From positions 63,256,001 to 63,320,000 of the forward strand of contig NC_134137.1 in the NCBI RefSeq assembly GCF_033958435.1: DNA of 64,000 nt. Direction: 5' to 3'. This stretch comes from Carettochelys insculpta. Taxonomy: Eukaryota > Chordata > Testudines > Carettochelyidae. Of this stretch, positions 32,855 through 46,300 are shown piece after piece. Within the stretch, counting starts at the first letter, position 1, and every line of letters starts with the position of its first letter. The position numbers and the translations under genes are program-made. Under the pieces are notes generated by a model. The model saw only the letters and a program-made list of their open reading frames with translations, did no database searches and was not told where the DNA came from.

Positions 32855-33190
32855 GGCTGTGTCTGCATGTGCCACTCTTTCTGGAAATGGTATGGCAATG
32901 AGCTGTCTGGAAGATGCTAATGAGATGCAGATGTAAATTTCCTGGGCCTCATTAGCAAACGGGCATGTGATTCAGAGTCCAGAAGAAGCTCTTCTGGACT
33001 CCAAAATATATGTACAGACACATAGCCCATGGAGATCTTCCAGAAGGAGGGGGCTTTCTTCTTCTGGACTCCAAACCACATGCCCACATGCTAATGAGGC
33101 ACAGGAAATTTACACCCATGCCTCATTAGCCTCTTCCAGACAGCTTATCTCCATGATGCTACTCCAAGAAGTGGCATGTGTAGACATGCC
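32855..33190. mobile_element. Foldback MITE with TTT target duplication
   Basis: The left end GGCTGTGTCTGCATGTGCC and the reversed right end GGCATGTCTACACATGCC are inverted termini, with TTT at 32852-32854 and 33191-33193. The interior arms repeat 'ctaatgagatgcag', 'gaggcacaggaaatttaca' and 'ccagaagaagctc' in opposite orientations. Confidence 0.6.
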
Positions 33191-33299
33191 TTTGAGTATC
33201 ACAAAATCATTTTGCCAATCACTATTTCTACTCAATTTTTTTATTAACTTTCCTCATGCAAATTCATTGCATGACTACTGTGAACTCCTGTCTATTTAA

Positions 33300-33645
33300 A
33301 AACAACAAGAAGTCCTGTGGCACCTTATAGACTAACAGATATTTTGGAGCATCAGCTTTCCTGGGCAAACACCCGCTTGGTCAGATGCATGAGTGAGGAG
33401 TTCCAGAGGGGGGTGTAAATAGGGAGTTGCAGTCAAGGGGAGGGCCAGAATTGATAAGGTCTCTTTAAAGACCCCCCTCTTTAAATCCTCCTCTGAAACC
33501 GCCCCCCCCACTCATGCATCTGATGAAATGGGTCTTTGCCCACAAAATCTGATGCTCCAAAATATCTGTTAGTCTATAAGGTGCCACAGGACTTCCTGTT
33601 GTTTTTGAAGATACAGACTAACAGGGTTTCCTCTCCGATACTTTA
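33300..33645. mobile_element. Head-to-head pair of Penelope-like tails (subfamily A) upstream of MED4
   Basis: The reversed tail at 33300-33430 and the forward tail at 33470-33645 face each other around a short non-repeated centre. The forward copy has CTGATGA at 33520-33526, a hairpin and a degraded GAAA (CAAAA). The pair ends about 390 bases before the MED4 start codon, at the edge of its CpG-rich promoter. Confidence 0.75.
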
Positions 33646-33659
33646 TATGTAAAAAATCT

Positions 33660-34330
33660 GTGCCCCACATGTACCAAAAAACACCTCTTCCTCTTCGGGG
33701 GCCTGAACAGCCGCAGCGGGAAAGGCCCCTCCGGGGAGGAGGGAGGCACAGCACCGCCTGGGCAGGCTGCAAGCCGGGCTGAGCCCTAGACAGGCTGCTG
33801 AGCCGAAGCCAACAGTGCAAGGACAGGATCCGCAGCGCCACGTTTCCGCAGGCGCTTTAAACCGCACTTCCCCCTCGCAGCGACTACAGCCCTGCGCCAT
33901 CCCCCGCTCAGCTTGCACAGCCGCCCCCCGCCGCGGCCGAGGCGCGGCCGTGCAGACCTCCGTCGCCAGGTGGCGGTGTCGCCGGGCCCTGCCCTCCGCT
34001 GCTGCAGGAGCGCGCGGCTGCTCGGGCGCGGCGATGGCGGCGGGCGGGGAGCGGAGCAGCACGCGGGACCGGCTGCTGGCAGCGCTGGAAGATCTGGAGC
34101 TGCTGGCCAGGTACCCGCGCGTGCCCGGCGGCTCCTGCAGAGCGGGGCAGCGCCGAGAGGCCCTTTCCAGATGGGGCCCCTCCGGACGCGCCGCCCGGGG
34201 GTGGGGGAGTCCGGCCTAGCGGGCCGGGGGTGCCCTGGGTGGGCGCCTTGCCGGTTAGCTAAGCCGGAGAAAGGGGGCGAGTAAGTGACTGACATCTCGC
34301 TCCCTGCGAGGCAGGGCCTGGCAGTGCCGC
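33660..34330 (+). promoter_or_regulatory. CpG-rich promoter region of MED4
   Basis: CpG density rises sharply here compared with the flanks, and the MED4 first coding exon sits inside it. No TATA box is evident at the expected distance. The start codon has a good context (GCGGCGATGG). The transcription start is inferred to lie within about 150 bases upstream of 34034. Confidence 0.6.
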
Positions 34331-37300
34331 TTCTTGAACGCCTTCCTGTGTGAGTGTGAGAGAAACGGGCGTGCGCAGTTCTCTGTGCCCCATGCGGGAG
34401 CGCCTGTGTGACAACCACCTTCAGGCGTTCTGCGTGCGCCTGTGTGGCGGAGGGAAGGGGGTTGTAATACAGACACGGCATTTCGCGGAGTTACAGTTCA
34501 ATATGATGAGTAGTAACAGAGGGGCGGCCGTGTTAGTCTACTCCAACAAAACAAAGCAGCAGACATGTAGCACTTCAAAGACTAATTAAATGATTTATTC
34601 GGTGAGGAGCTTTGGTGGGACAGACCCACTTAAATTCATCAGAGGAGGTGGGTCTGTCCCATCAAAGCTTGTTACCGAATAAATCGTTTTTGTTAGTGTT
34701 TAAAGTGCTACACTTCCGCTGCTTTGTTTTATTTAACATGAAACATTTAAAGGTGGGTATCTTATAGAACTGCAGCCATAGGGGACACTTCTTTGATTGT
34801 AGCGCTTACAGTGCAAGTGGACAAGGTATAGGCTGGGTACTGGGAGGAAGGGCTAGAACGCGGGTGTTTTAAAATCTTGGCAATTTCATTGATCTTTGCC
34901 AAAAGGCTTTTTTGTTTTGTTTTGTTAGTGCTCACAGTACAACTGTGCCTCATTCTGTGTGGCTCATCTGGCCTGTTCTTTAGGGGTAGTGCAGGGACCC
35001 AGCAAGTGTGTACTAAAGGTTCCCTCGTGCATATAATGAAATACAATTTGAAACTAATCCTCAGTAACCTTTTTTGCCATTAAGTCACCCATAAGCTCTT
35101 GGCACTTTTAATTTTATTTCTGTCCACAGCCCTCTGCCATGCCACAGAAATTTTCTCACTTTTCTTGAGACCGTAATTATTCAGTGAAAGTTGTCATGCC
35201 TATGTCAAAGGTTTGCAGACAGTCTTTTGATATATTGTCTCCTTCCAGAGAAGCAGGGTTTCTCTATATATTGCCTCCTCAAGTTAAGTAGATAACCTAA
35301 TGTGTTTTTTCTATTTTTGTGAACAATTTATTCTTTGTATTTATATCAATTTTTAGGGCTAATGCCATGAAGATATGCTGGTCAGTTTCACTTTGATTTG
35401 AATCAGCTTCTTTTTCAGATCCCCTTGTTTTGCCTCAGCATCTGTATTGCAAGTATTACAGGGAATGTTCTTTTATAAAACCAAACTTTTCATTTTTATT
35501 TAATCAACCATTTCTCTTGGCCTGAGGCTCTACAGATGGTTGTTTTTATACAACCTAAGTTTGGGGCAAAGTTTGACTGTGGAGAATTATTTTAAAGTAA
35601 CTTAGCAAACATCACTAAACTTGTTCACTTCCTGCATATGTTTATTTGAAGTCAGAAGGCCTTGATCTGTGGGGACACATGCTAGTACCCATATGCATCC
35701 CATGTTGTGAGCATCAGTGAGGAGGGGGAAACTTGGAAATGACAGAAGGGCTTAATGACTTCTTTGTTTTGGTCTTCACCAAGAAGGCCGATGCAGAAAT
35801 GCCTAACATGCATGCTATTAGGAAAGGGGGGTAGGTTTAGAAGATAAAATAAAAAAAGAACAAATTAAAAATTACTTAGAAAAATTAGATGTCTGCAAGT
35901 CACCAGGGCCTAATGAAATGCATCCTAGAATACTTAAGGAGTGGATAGAGGAGGTTTCTGAGCCTTTAGCTATCATCTTTGAAAAGTCCTGGAAGCTGGG
36001 AGAGATTCCAGAAGACTGGAAAAGGGCAAACATAGTGCCCATCTATAAAAGGGGAAAAAGAAACTCAAAACTACAGACCAGCCAGTTTAACTTCTGTGCT
36101 GGGGAAGACAATGGAGCAAGTAATTAAGAAATTCATCTGCAAACATCTGGAAGAAAATAAGGTGATAGCTAACAGCCAGCATGGATTTGTAAAGAACAAA
36201 TCATGCCAGACCAAACTGACAGCCTTTTTTGACAGGATAATAAGCCTTGTGGATAAGGGAGAAGCAGTGGATGTGGCATACCTGGACTTTACTGAGGGAT
36301 TTGACACGGTCTTGCATGATCTTTTTATCAATAAACTAAGCAAATACAACTTAGATGGGGCTACTATAAGGTGGGTGCATAACTGGCTGGATCAGCATTC
36401 TCAGTGAGTAGTTATTAATGATTTGCAGTCATGCTGGAAGGGCAGAACAAGTGGAGTTCTGCAGGGATCTGTTTTGGGACCAGTTCTATTCAATATCTCC
36501 ATCAATGATTTAGATATTGGCATAGAGAGTACACTTATTAAGTTTTCAGAGTATACCAAGTTGGGAGGGTTGCAATTGCTTTGAAGGTTAGGGTCTTAAT
36601 TCAAAATGATCTGGACAAACTGGAGAAATGGTCTGAGGTAAACAGGATGACATTTAATAAGGACAAAGGCAAAGTACTCCACTTAGGAAGAACCAATCAT
36701 CTTCATACATATAGAATGGGGAGCAACTGTCTGGGAAGGAGTCCTGTGGAAAGGGATTTAGAGGTCATAGTGCACCACAGGCTGCATATGAGTCAACAGT
36801 GTGATGCTGTTGCAAAAAAGCAGACATGATTCTGGGATGCATTAACGGGAGTGTTGCGAGCAAGACTCAAGAAGTCATTCTGCCACTCTACTTGGTGCTC
36901 ATTTGGCCTCAATTGGATTATTGTGTCCAGTTCTGGGCACCACATTTCAAGAAGGACGTGGAGAAATTGGAGAAGGTCCAGAAAAGAGCAACAAGAATGA
37001 TTAAAAATCTAGAGAACATCAGCAATGAGGGAAAACTGAAAGAACTAGGCTGGTTTAGTTTAGAAAATATAAGATTTAGAGGGAATATGATAGTGGTTTT
37101 CACGTAACTCAAAGAGAGTTTTGCAGAGGAGGGAGAAAAATTGTTCTCCTTGGCCTTTGAGGATAGGACAAGGAGCAATGGGCTAACTGCAACAAGGGAG
37201 GTTTAGATTAGACATTAGTTAAAAAAACTTCCTGACTGTCAGGATGGTTAAACACTGGAATAAGTTACGGAGGGAGGTTGTGGAATCTCCATTGCTGGAG

Positions 37301-40300
37301 ATATTTAAGAGCAGGTTAGATAGACACCTATCGGGGATGGTTTGGTTGGTGGTTGGCCGTGCCAAGAGGACAGGGAACTGGACTCGATGACCTCAGTCTC
37401 TTCCAGTTCTAGTGTTCTATGATTCTAATGCTCTGCAAACTTGGATCAGATTTTCAGAGCTTACATGAAACTGTTATACAGAAGTTGATAGTCTGCTTAA
37501 CTTTAACTGTTGCCTATTTTCCTTTACAAAATATTTATGCTAAATGTCTGAAAATTGTTCCTATCAAGATCATGTAGTTCTGTAAAGATTGTTCTAAGCT
37601 TTACAGTGTAATTATTTACATTCTTGAAAAAAATTAAACCAAATTTATGTAAAAATACTAATCAAATTATGTTTCATCTTGTTTATCACTATGGCACAGT
37701 GATTCTTGAAAACCAAATACAAAGGTAGAATCTGAATTAAATCCAATTTTCTTCTGGTGGGAGCTGTATGAAATTCAAATACATGTTGATGGCAAATAGG
37801 AAGAGGTGTTTGAAATCAGCCACTGATTGGTAAAATGAATGTGCAATGCTCAAGTGCAAGTCTGATCCATGTATTACTGCCTCCTTGACCTTTGATTTCC
37901 CATAGATCCATGGGTGATCAGTTCTGTGGTTAAAATCTTTGAGTGAATATTGTCAATGCAAGATAGAGGACTGGAAACATACTTGCAGTGAAAAATTGTG
38001 TATTTTAAATGGGCTCTGACATACCCATGGGATACGGAAACTGTGGGTCTGCTGTATCCCTCTTAATTCTTTGCCATAGGCTGTTGGTGGGGCCCTTTCA
38101 AAAAGGGCCCTGGTCTGGACAAGCTGTGCATCAGTGATACGCGGCAATTTTGAAGAGCTGTGGCTGGCGACATGTTAGTGAGGTGCTGAATATGCATTTC
38201 GACACTTCATTAGTAATCTTGTATTTTGTTTACTGAAAAATAAAGACTTCTAGGTCTTAAATACTGAACTATTTCTAAAATACACTGCCACTAATATATT
38301 TTAAAAACTCACTGAGAACAATCTCACCTAATTTCTAAACAGTAGTTTAGAATATTGTTTAAAATGCAAATTTCATTTCAGGGAATTGATTGAAATTTTG
38401 GCAATTTCAAGAAACCAGAAACTTCCACAACCAGGAGAGGAGAGCCAGGTAAACAATTTTTATTAAATATTTGTCTAGTCAGCTCACTTTCATATTCAGC
38501 CACTTTTCCCTACCTAGCCTACCATTCAGGCAAACTGTATGGTATGATCAAAAAGGAGTTCAGTGACACTTGAACACTAACAATTTTATTATGGCGTAAG
38601 CTTTTGTGAGTTGTCACTCGCTTCGTCAGATTCATGAAGGGAAAGAAAAAGGAACGGTAGAGGTACAGAGGTGGGAGTGTTACAGCACGGCTAATTCAGT
38701 CCGGGGAAGCTAAAATGTTTTCCTGCTCTTTTTTATTTGTGCCCATTCTTGATATCTGATTTGTGTCCATTTATTCTGTTGCATAGAGACAGTACATGGC
38801 TCAGGAACAAACCGGACTGTGTCTATGCAATAGAATAAATGGATACAAATCAGACATCAAGAATGGTGAAATACAAAACTGTTGGAAAACCATTTTTACC
38901 TCCCTGGATGTACAGATCTGAAAGTTGCCACCCTCAATACTTCAAAACCAGGCTGCAATGCGAAATTGCTGAGCTGTACAATTCATGTACAAATTTGACA
39001 CCATCAGGAAGGACCTAGGTAGAGATTGGGAATGGCACGCTTATTACCGTAAGTAATTTTCCACCTTAGGTATTGTCACCTTCTTATCCACATCCCCCCA
39101 GCTTGAATTAGCCCTGCTGTAACACTCCCATCTCTGTACCTCTACTATCAGTTTCTTATTCCTTCTCTTCATGTATGTGGTGAAGTGAATTGCAACTGAT
39201 GAAAGCTTATGCCATAGTAAAATTGTTAGTCTTTAAGGTGCCACCAGAGTCCTTGTTGTTTTTTGCTGAACCAGACTAACACAGCTACCTCCGAAACCCG
39301 TGTGCTGTGAAATTTTAAGCAATACTAATACTTGAGAAGTTTAGTGTGAGGGCCCATTCCTACTTCAGGGGAAGTCAGTGATAACACCTCTTCCCTTTCC
39401 TATCATCAGTGAGCCAAAGCCTTTGTCCTGAGTTTGTAAATAGTAGGACTGAGATCCTGTGAAAATAAGCCCAGTGGTTTAAGTCTCTCTCCAGTATTTT
39501 GCTTTCCCAGGGCATGATTCAGTTGCTTGCTGTGCTTGTAAGTACTCCAAGGGCTGTAGAGCAGCTTCTTGCTGACTTCTGTCCCAGCCCATTTACATTA
39601 CGTAAGTCCCGCATGTTCTTGGAGAGCTGGTGGCAAGCAGCATGAATATGGTGGCTAAGGAACTTTCTAGATGGGCTGTCAAGTACTGGTCTGGAGAGTT
39701 CTGAAGAAAATTGTAACCAGGCTATTTCCTCTGTGATCCTTACTCCTGATGAGCTTAATTCACTCTTGGTCTGGCACTTGGCTAAAATCTGTGCCAGTTT
39801 TCTCTCTCTGCGATTTGCAATGGATTTTTGTGTTTGATGGATTGTCCAATTATTTGAGATATTTATGGAAATAAGCACTAGTACATAAATGAAGGAGACT
39901 TGATTATACCTTGTCTTCCTGGCTACTAAAAACAGGCCATTGAAGATAGCTGATAGTATCAGAAGATTTTTTTCTCAAGGGGGAATCGAAACTGAAAACA
40001 GCAAAGGTTAAATATGTGAACACATTTAGTAGTAATTTACAATTATTTTCCCCATTATTATCTGCTGTAACAGTCTCTTGCAGTAGCCTCCAAATCAAAC
40101 TTTGATAAATCCAAAGATGAATTTCTAGTGGGAGAAACCGTTAATTCAATTTGTGCTCTGAAAAATGGAGTTGTGTTCTCTAAGCATTGTACACCTTTGA
40201 CTATGATAAAAGACTTTGTAAGCAGAATTTGTCTGCCAATTGAGTAGATGCATGAAGCAGAATAGACTGCATTGCATTGACTCTGGTGCTGAACAGAAGT

Positions 40301-43300
40301 AAAGTCTTCATCAAAAGAGAGACAGCTAGAGGATTCCCAAAGAACATACCTTCATTAAGTGGCTATTTCTGTGGAGTGTGTAAATGACAGCTGTGCTTTA
40401 TAAGAAACTGGTGGCCCAGGTGCAGGATTGCCACCACAGAAATTTCATTTGCGGACAAAATGGGAAAAATTTATGGACAGACACATTTTTTTATGGACAT
40501 GATTTTTATACTATATGAAGACAACATAAATGGCCAAAAGTGAAACGTAACCATCATTCATACATCACAGGAATTCCGTCCGTAAATTTACTGACAGGTT
40601 GGCAACCCTACCCAGGTGTTAAATGCACACAGTATGTCTTGCAAAATAACCCTTTGGAAGAGGGGAAGATGGCTCTGAGTTACAGCATACACTGTATTAG
40701 TGAGAGGGCTTCTCAGACCACATGCCATTTGAGAGCATACTAACTTCTAGTTTGGTTATAAACCTTTTTAGGAATGAATTTATAGCTGTGCTCTGCTGGG
40801 AGTTAGTGCAGAATGGGGCTTCTTGGCTACGTCTACACGTGCATGCTACATCAAAATAAGCTATTTCGATGAATAACGTCTACACGTCCTCCAGGGCTGG
40901 CAACATCGACGTTCAGCTTCGACGCTGGGCAGCACCACATCGAAACAGGCGCTGCGAGGGAACGTCTACACACCAAAGTAGCACACATTGAAATAAGGGT
41001 GCCAGGAACAGCTGCAGACAAGGTCACAGGGCGGACTCAACAGCAAGCTGCTCCCTTAAAGGGCCCCTCCCAGACACAGTTGCACGAAACAACACAAGAT
41101 CCACAGTGCTGACAACTGGTCGCAGACCCTTTGCATGCAGCATGGATCCCCAGCTGCCGCAGCAGCAGCCAGAAGCCCTGGGCTAAGGGCTACTGCACAC
41201 GGTGACCATAGAGCCCCGCAGGGGCTGGAGAGAGAGCGTCTCTCAACCCCTCAGCTGATGGCCGCCATGGCGGACCCCGCTATTTCGATGTTGCGGGACG
41301 CGGATCGGCTACACGTGCCCTACTTCGACGTTCAACTTCGAAGTAGGGCGCTATTCCCATCCCCTCATGGGGTTAGCGACTTCGACGTCTCGTAGCCTAA
41401 CGTTGATTTCAACTTCGAAATAGCGCCCAACACGTGTAGCCGTGACGGGCGCTATTTCGAAGTTGGCGCCGCTACTTCGAAGTAGAGTGCACGTGTAGAC
41501 GCGGCCCTTGTGTTAAAAATAGCTGAAGAACAGCCCTGGCTTTGGACAGTCAGTGCCCATAATATGTAAGGGAGCGTCATACTCCATGATAATAAAGCAA
41601 CATATTGGGTTATTCTACTGTGCACCAGAAACTTCCTACTTCGTTGGCCACAAATGTACTTAGTCCACCTAGAGTGGCACAAGGAACCAGAGATGGGAAT
41701 CTGAACTTCTGAATCAGCAGAATGTAGGGGTACCACAGAGGTAGCACAGTAAGCTCTCCTTAGGAATAGGCACAGCACTCTTGGCTGAAGAAGCACTGTT
41801 TATTCTTTTACATAGAGACTGTCCAGTTTGTCCGATGTATATAGTAGAGGGGCATTGCTGGCACATGATGGCATAAATTATATTGGTAGATGTGCAGCTG
41901 AATGAACCCACGATGGTGTGGCTGATCTGGTTAGGTCCTGTAATGGTGTTGCTGGTGTAGATATGTGGGCAGAGCTGGCAATGAGGTTTGTTGCATGGAT
42001 GGGTCCCTGAGTTAGAGTGACTGATGTGCCAGCACATCATGTGCCAGCAATGCCCCTCTGCTATATACATCGGACAGACTGGACAGTCTCTACGTAAAAG
42101 AATAAACGCACACAAATCAGATATCAGAAATGGCAATATACAAAAACCCGTAGGAGAGCACTTCAATCTCCCAGGCCACACAGTAGCAGACTTAAAAGTA
42201 GCTATCCTACAGCAAAGAAATTTCAGGACCAGACTCCAAAGAGAAATTTCTGAGCTACAATTCATCTGCAAATTCAATGCCCTCAGCTCAGGCTTAAACA
42301 AAGACTGCGAATGGCTGGCTAAATACAGAAGCAGCTTCCCCTCCCTTGGCGTTCACACCTCCAGATCAACTGCTGGTAGTAAGCCTCAACCTTGCTGACT
42401 GAGCTAACCTTGTTATCCCCACCCTTGCTCTGGCTTATTTATACCTGGCCCTGCAGATTTCCAAGACCAGCATTTGATGAAGTGAATCTGTGCTCATGAA
42501 AGCTCATGCTCAAAACTTTTCTGTTAGTCTGTAAGGTGCCACAGGCCCCTTCGTTGGAGCTTCCACTGAATACACATTTTAAAATCTCAGTGTCTAAAAT
42601 TGGCAGCTTCACAGTAGAAAATATTTGTTTCTCTTTAGGGTGCTCTAGCTCAGGGCTGCATGTTATTTCAAAAGAGGGGCGCAGAGCCATCTACCTCACC
42701 TGCACCCCCTTGTCCCGCCCCACCCCCCACTGCTGGTTCTCCCCCCCGCCCCCCCAACCTAGGGAGGGAGCCTCAAACTTTAAAGCCAACTTTGCTGGGG
42801 CTTCTCTGGATGCCCTGCGAGGTGATGCCAGGGGTGCAGCTGCAAATGCTGGACATGCGGGGGAGTGTGGAAGGGGTGTGTGGAGGCCCAGTCAGCAGGG
42901 GCAAAGATTGAGCCCCAGTTGTGCTTGAGGAGTATGTGAGGGACCATAACCAGTCCCTTCCCTAGGAAAGGCAGAAGCAGGTGTTCACCTTGTGCTTCAG
43001 TTGGGCAGGGTTGCTGCTTCTCTTAGGAGACGTGCCTGCAGTGTGAGCCCTGCTTAATGTGATGCCCATAACATCCTACTGTAGGGGTGCACAAAGCAGG
43101 GGATGTGATATTTCATAAGGGGGAGCAGGTCAATCCGCCTGTCTCCTCTGCTGCCTCCCCCTACCCCACCTCCACCATGAGAGCATGGTTCATCACTTCC
43201 AGGACGCTCCACTTGCTTCCAGGGCTGTTGCGGGGAGCCCTGTTAAATGCAAGGACAAAAAATGGGGTCTGACGCAAAAAGTTTGCTTGCCCCTGTTCTA

Positions 43301-46300
43301 GCTAATACTCAACTCTGTGTGATATGTTCTGCAGTGGCATAATTAACAGTGCTGGAGCTGAAATGTTCATAACTTGTCTTACGAATTAATGATTTATTAG
43401 ATAAATGAGGACAATTGGCATCTTTCTTGGTACTCTTGTTTTCATGTGTTCAGCAGCACTCTCAAAGACAATGCCACCAGTTGCGTAAGTTGGGTTGACC
43501 TGATTTTGCTAAACTGAGAGTCATATTGGTAGCTTCTCTGTCATCCAGGGAACACAGATACTTTGCACGTTTATGTGTTCAAATTTAATATTGAAACTTG
43601 TATCTACCTTGACAGGTGAATGCAAAGTTCTTGTTTCATTCATTAATGAACTCCACCAGCATACCAGCTTTGTTGCAGATAAATACTTTACTAGATGCTT
43701 GTTAGGATGTTTACCTGACCTACCTTCAGGTTGCAATTTGGACTATCTGAACTGTAGGTCATATCACAAAGGAGAAGAGTTGGACACTTCATTTTATTTT
43801 AAATACTTTGGGAGATTTCAGCAAAATCAGTGTGACTATCCCAATTATGATTTCTGCTGCTCCTCTTACCACTGGATTGCTGTTTGTGGTACTGTTGTGG
43901 ATTTTGTAATTAATAAGGATGAATAAATTATATAAACACTTATCTGACAGATCCTGGAGTTGCTGATTCAGAGAGATGGGGAGTTTCAGGAATTAATGAA
44001 ACTGGCACTCGATCAGGGGAAAATCCATCATGAAATGCAGCTATTAGAAAAAGTAGTTGAAAAGAGGGACAGTGATATTCAGCAGCTACAAAAACAACTG
44101 AAGGAAGCGGAGCATATACTGGTAAGTCTTTGTTTTGAGAGTTGTTGTTTGAAGGGGAAATAAGGCTGGTTGTGCATAATGTGTAATTCCAAGAAAAAAA
44201 ACCCAGAATTTTACATTTAAGAAAATTAAATGTATGAATTCTTGAAAGCCTGGAAATTTATGCTTTCAGTAACCAGAATTAATTAAAAGTTACTGTGGTA
44301 TTCTCACATTTTGGAAAGTTTGTAATGGTAATTTTCCTCAAAGTTCTTATTGTCCCTTCATAATAATTTTACATCCCACCTCATCCCCCCCCTTTTTGGC
44401 TATTTGAAATATTTATAGTGAAAATAACACCTGCTGTAAATAATAAGTGAAATGTGCAAAATCAAACCACTGAAGACAGCTGCTGGTTGAATGAGGAAAG
44501 CCTAGAAGGAGAAGATGAATGGTGTACTTCACATTTAGCCATATTCCTTGAGAGAATAGCCAACCCTTTGAGAAACTTGGATTAATGAAACAAGTGGGAG
44601 CCCTTCTGGGCTATCTGTAGGCATTACAACTGATGTTGGATGGTAGCTAATTAATTTTTCTGACATTGTGCTGTGTGTTTGCACTGTTGCACATAGAAAA
44701 ATGGAACTATAAGAATATGCCACATTTATTGTGAATGCAGAATTAATTTTCTGTCCCTAGCTATTAATATTATCTGTCACATGTACACACACTCACACAC
44801 AGTTCTACAGATCAGATATAATTGCCAGCATCAGTTGCTTATGCTAGTCTACTGGGACGTGAGGGAGGGGAGCTGGGTCATGTTGTAGCTCCTGGAGGAT
44901 GATTGTAGGACCAAAAGACTCAATCCTATAGTTTCACACCCATCTCTTTATAAGTTTTAGTCCATAGATCCTTTCCTGTCCCACTGCCTCATCAGTTAAT
45001 GGCAGATGCAACTTGTGATCTGTTTTTTTATGAGACTTTTGTTACTTTCTTTCTTGGGGTTCTTTTGCAGGGTTTGCCTGAATTATTCCTCTGCTAACAA
45101 GCTGGTGCTGGCAGCTGGTCACCCAGACGAGCTGGCACTGGGGACTGATCATACTTCTCTCTCTATCACACACACACACTCACAAATGAGATTAAACCCA
45201 CCCTCCCCCAGTTACAATCTAGAGTGACATTATAGTGTATTAAAGAAAGTTACAATAACATAATTCAAAGGCAGTTTTAATAGGTTACTAACAAATTCAT
45301 CCAAAAGTGGTTTAAACCTTGTTTCACTTATAAAATTCCATTCTTAAAAATTGGTCCACAATTTATGACGTTACATAACATCACATTGGTAGATATAATT
45401 CATTAAAAGGGTGATTTCATTCTTTAGCTCCACAACATAGTGAGAAAATATTTATTTAAAACACTGGCATAGTATAAACGTTTGCAAAAGATGTTCATTT
45501 GACCTTGATTTTAAGAGGAAATTTTAATAGTGTAAGTGGCTAAATTCACAGGGCCTCAGGTTATAAATTAATAATTGAAGAATAGTTTCTCTTTAACTAG
45601 GCAACCGCTGTTTATCAAGCAAAGGAAAAACTAAAATCAATAGAAAAAGCAAGAAAGGGTGAGTATCAATAGTTTATTACACTATTCTGAAGCTTTGAAA
45701 CTATAGCTTTAAGTGGCTTATCTAAAGTTGTGTGAAAGCATGTAAGTTGGTTTTTAATTGCATCACGTAACTGTTTGACTTAAAAATCTCCATAAAATGG
45801 TGCATACGTATAAGGGGTTTCAGTTGAATTTGGAACCTCTCTATCTTAGAAAAGACATTGTAAGGCTGGGTTAATATGGGTTTTATTTTGGAGCGAGCTT
45901 GTGTCTCTTGGGGCAACAGAACATTGTAGTTTTATGGTCTAGCTCAAAACATATTTCCCCTCAGTGTTAATTTCTGTGCAAGTTTTGCTTAATAATGCAT
46001 AGGATTAGCTTACTTTGTCACACAAGGCATTTACTCTAATATGCTGGTATACAATTTGTATCTGATCCTTTTTTTTTTTTTTAGGGGAAGGGGAGAACAT
46101 GACTTTGGTTTTTTGTTTTGTTTCTAATAAATGTTGACAATACTGTTTGCTAAAAAGCTGTGCCTCAAGGTTTGCTGACATCTAGTAAAATCTGCTTTAG
46201 CACTTGTATGGCTGAGCTAGGCATTTTTACAAAAGAGGTGAGAAGGCATTTTAAAGCGATTAATAGTATCTTTATAGTTATTTGTAACTTTCCTCTAAAA

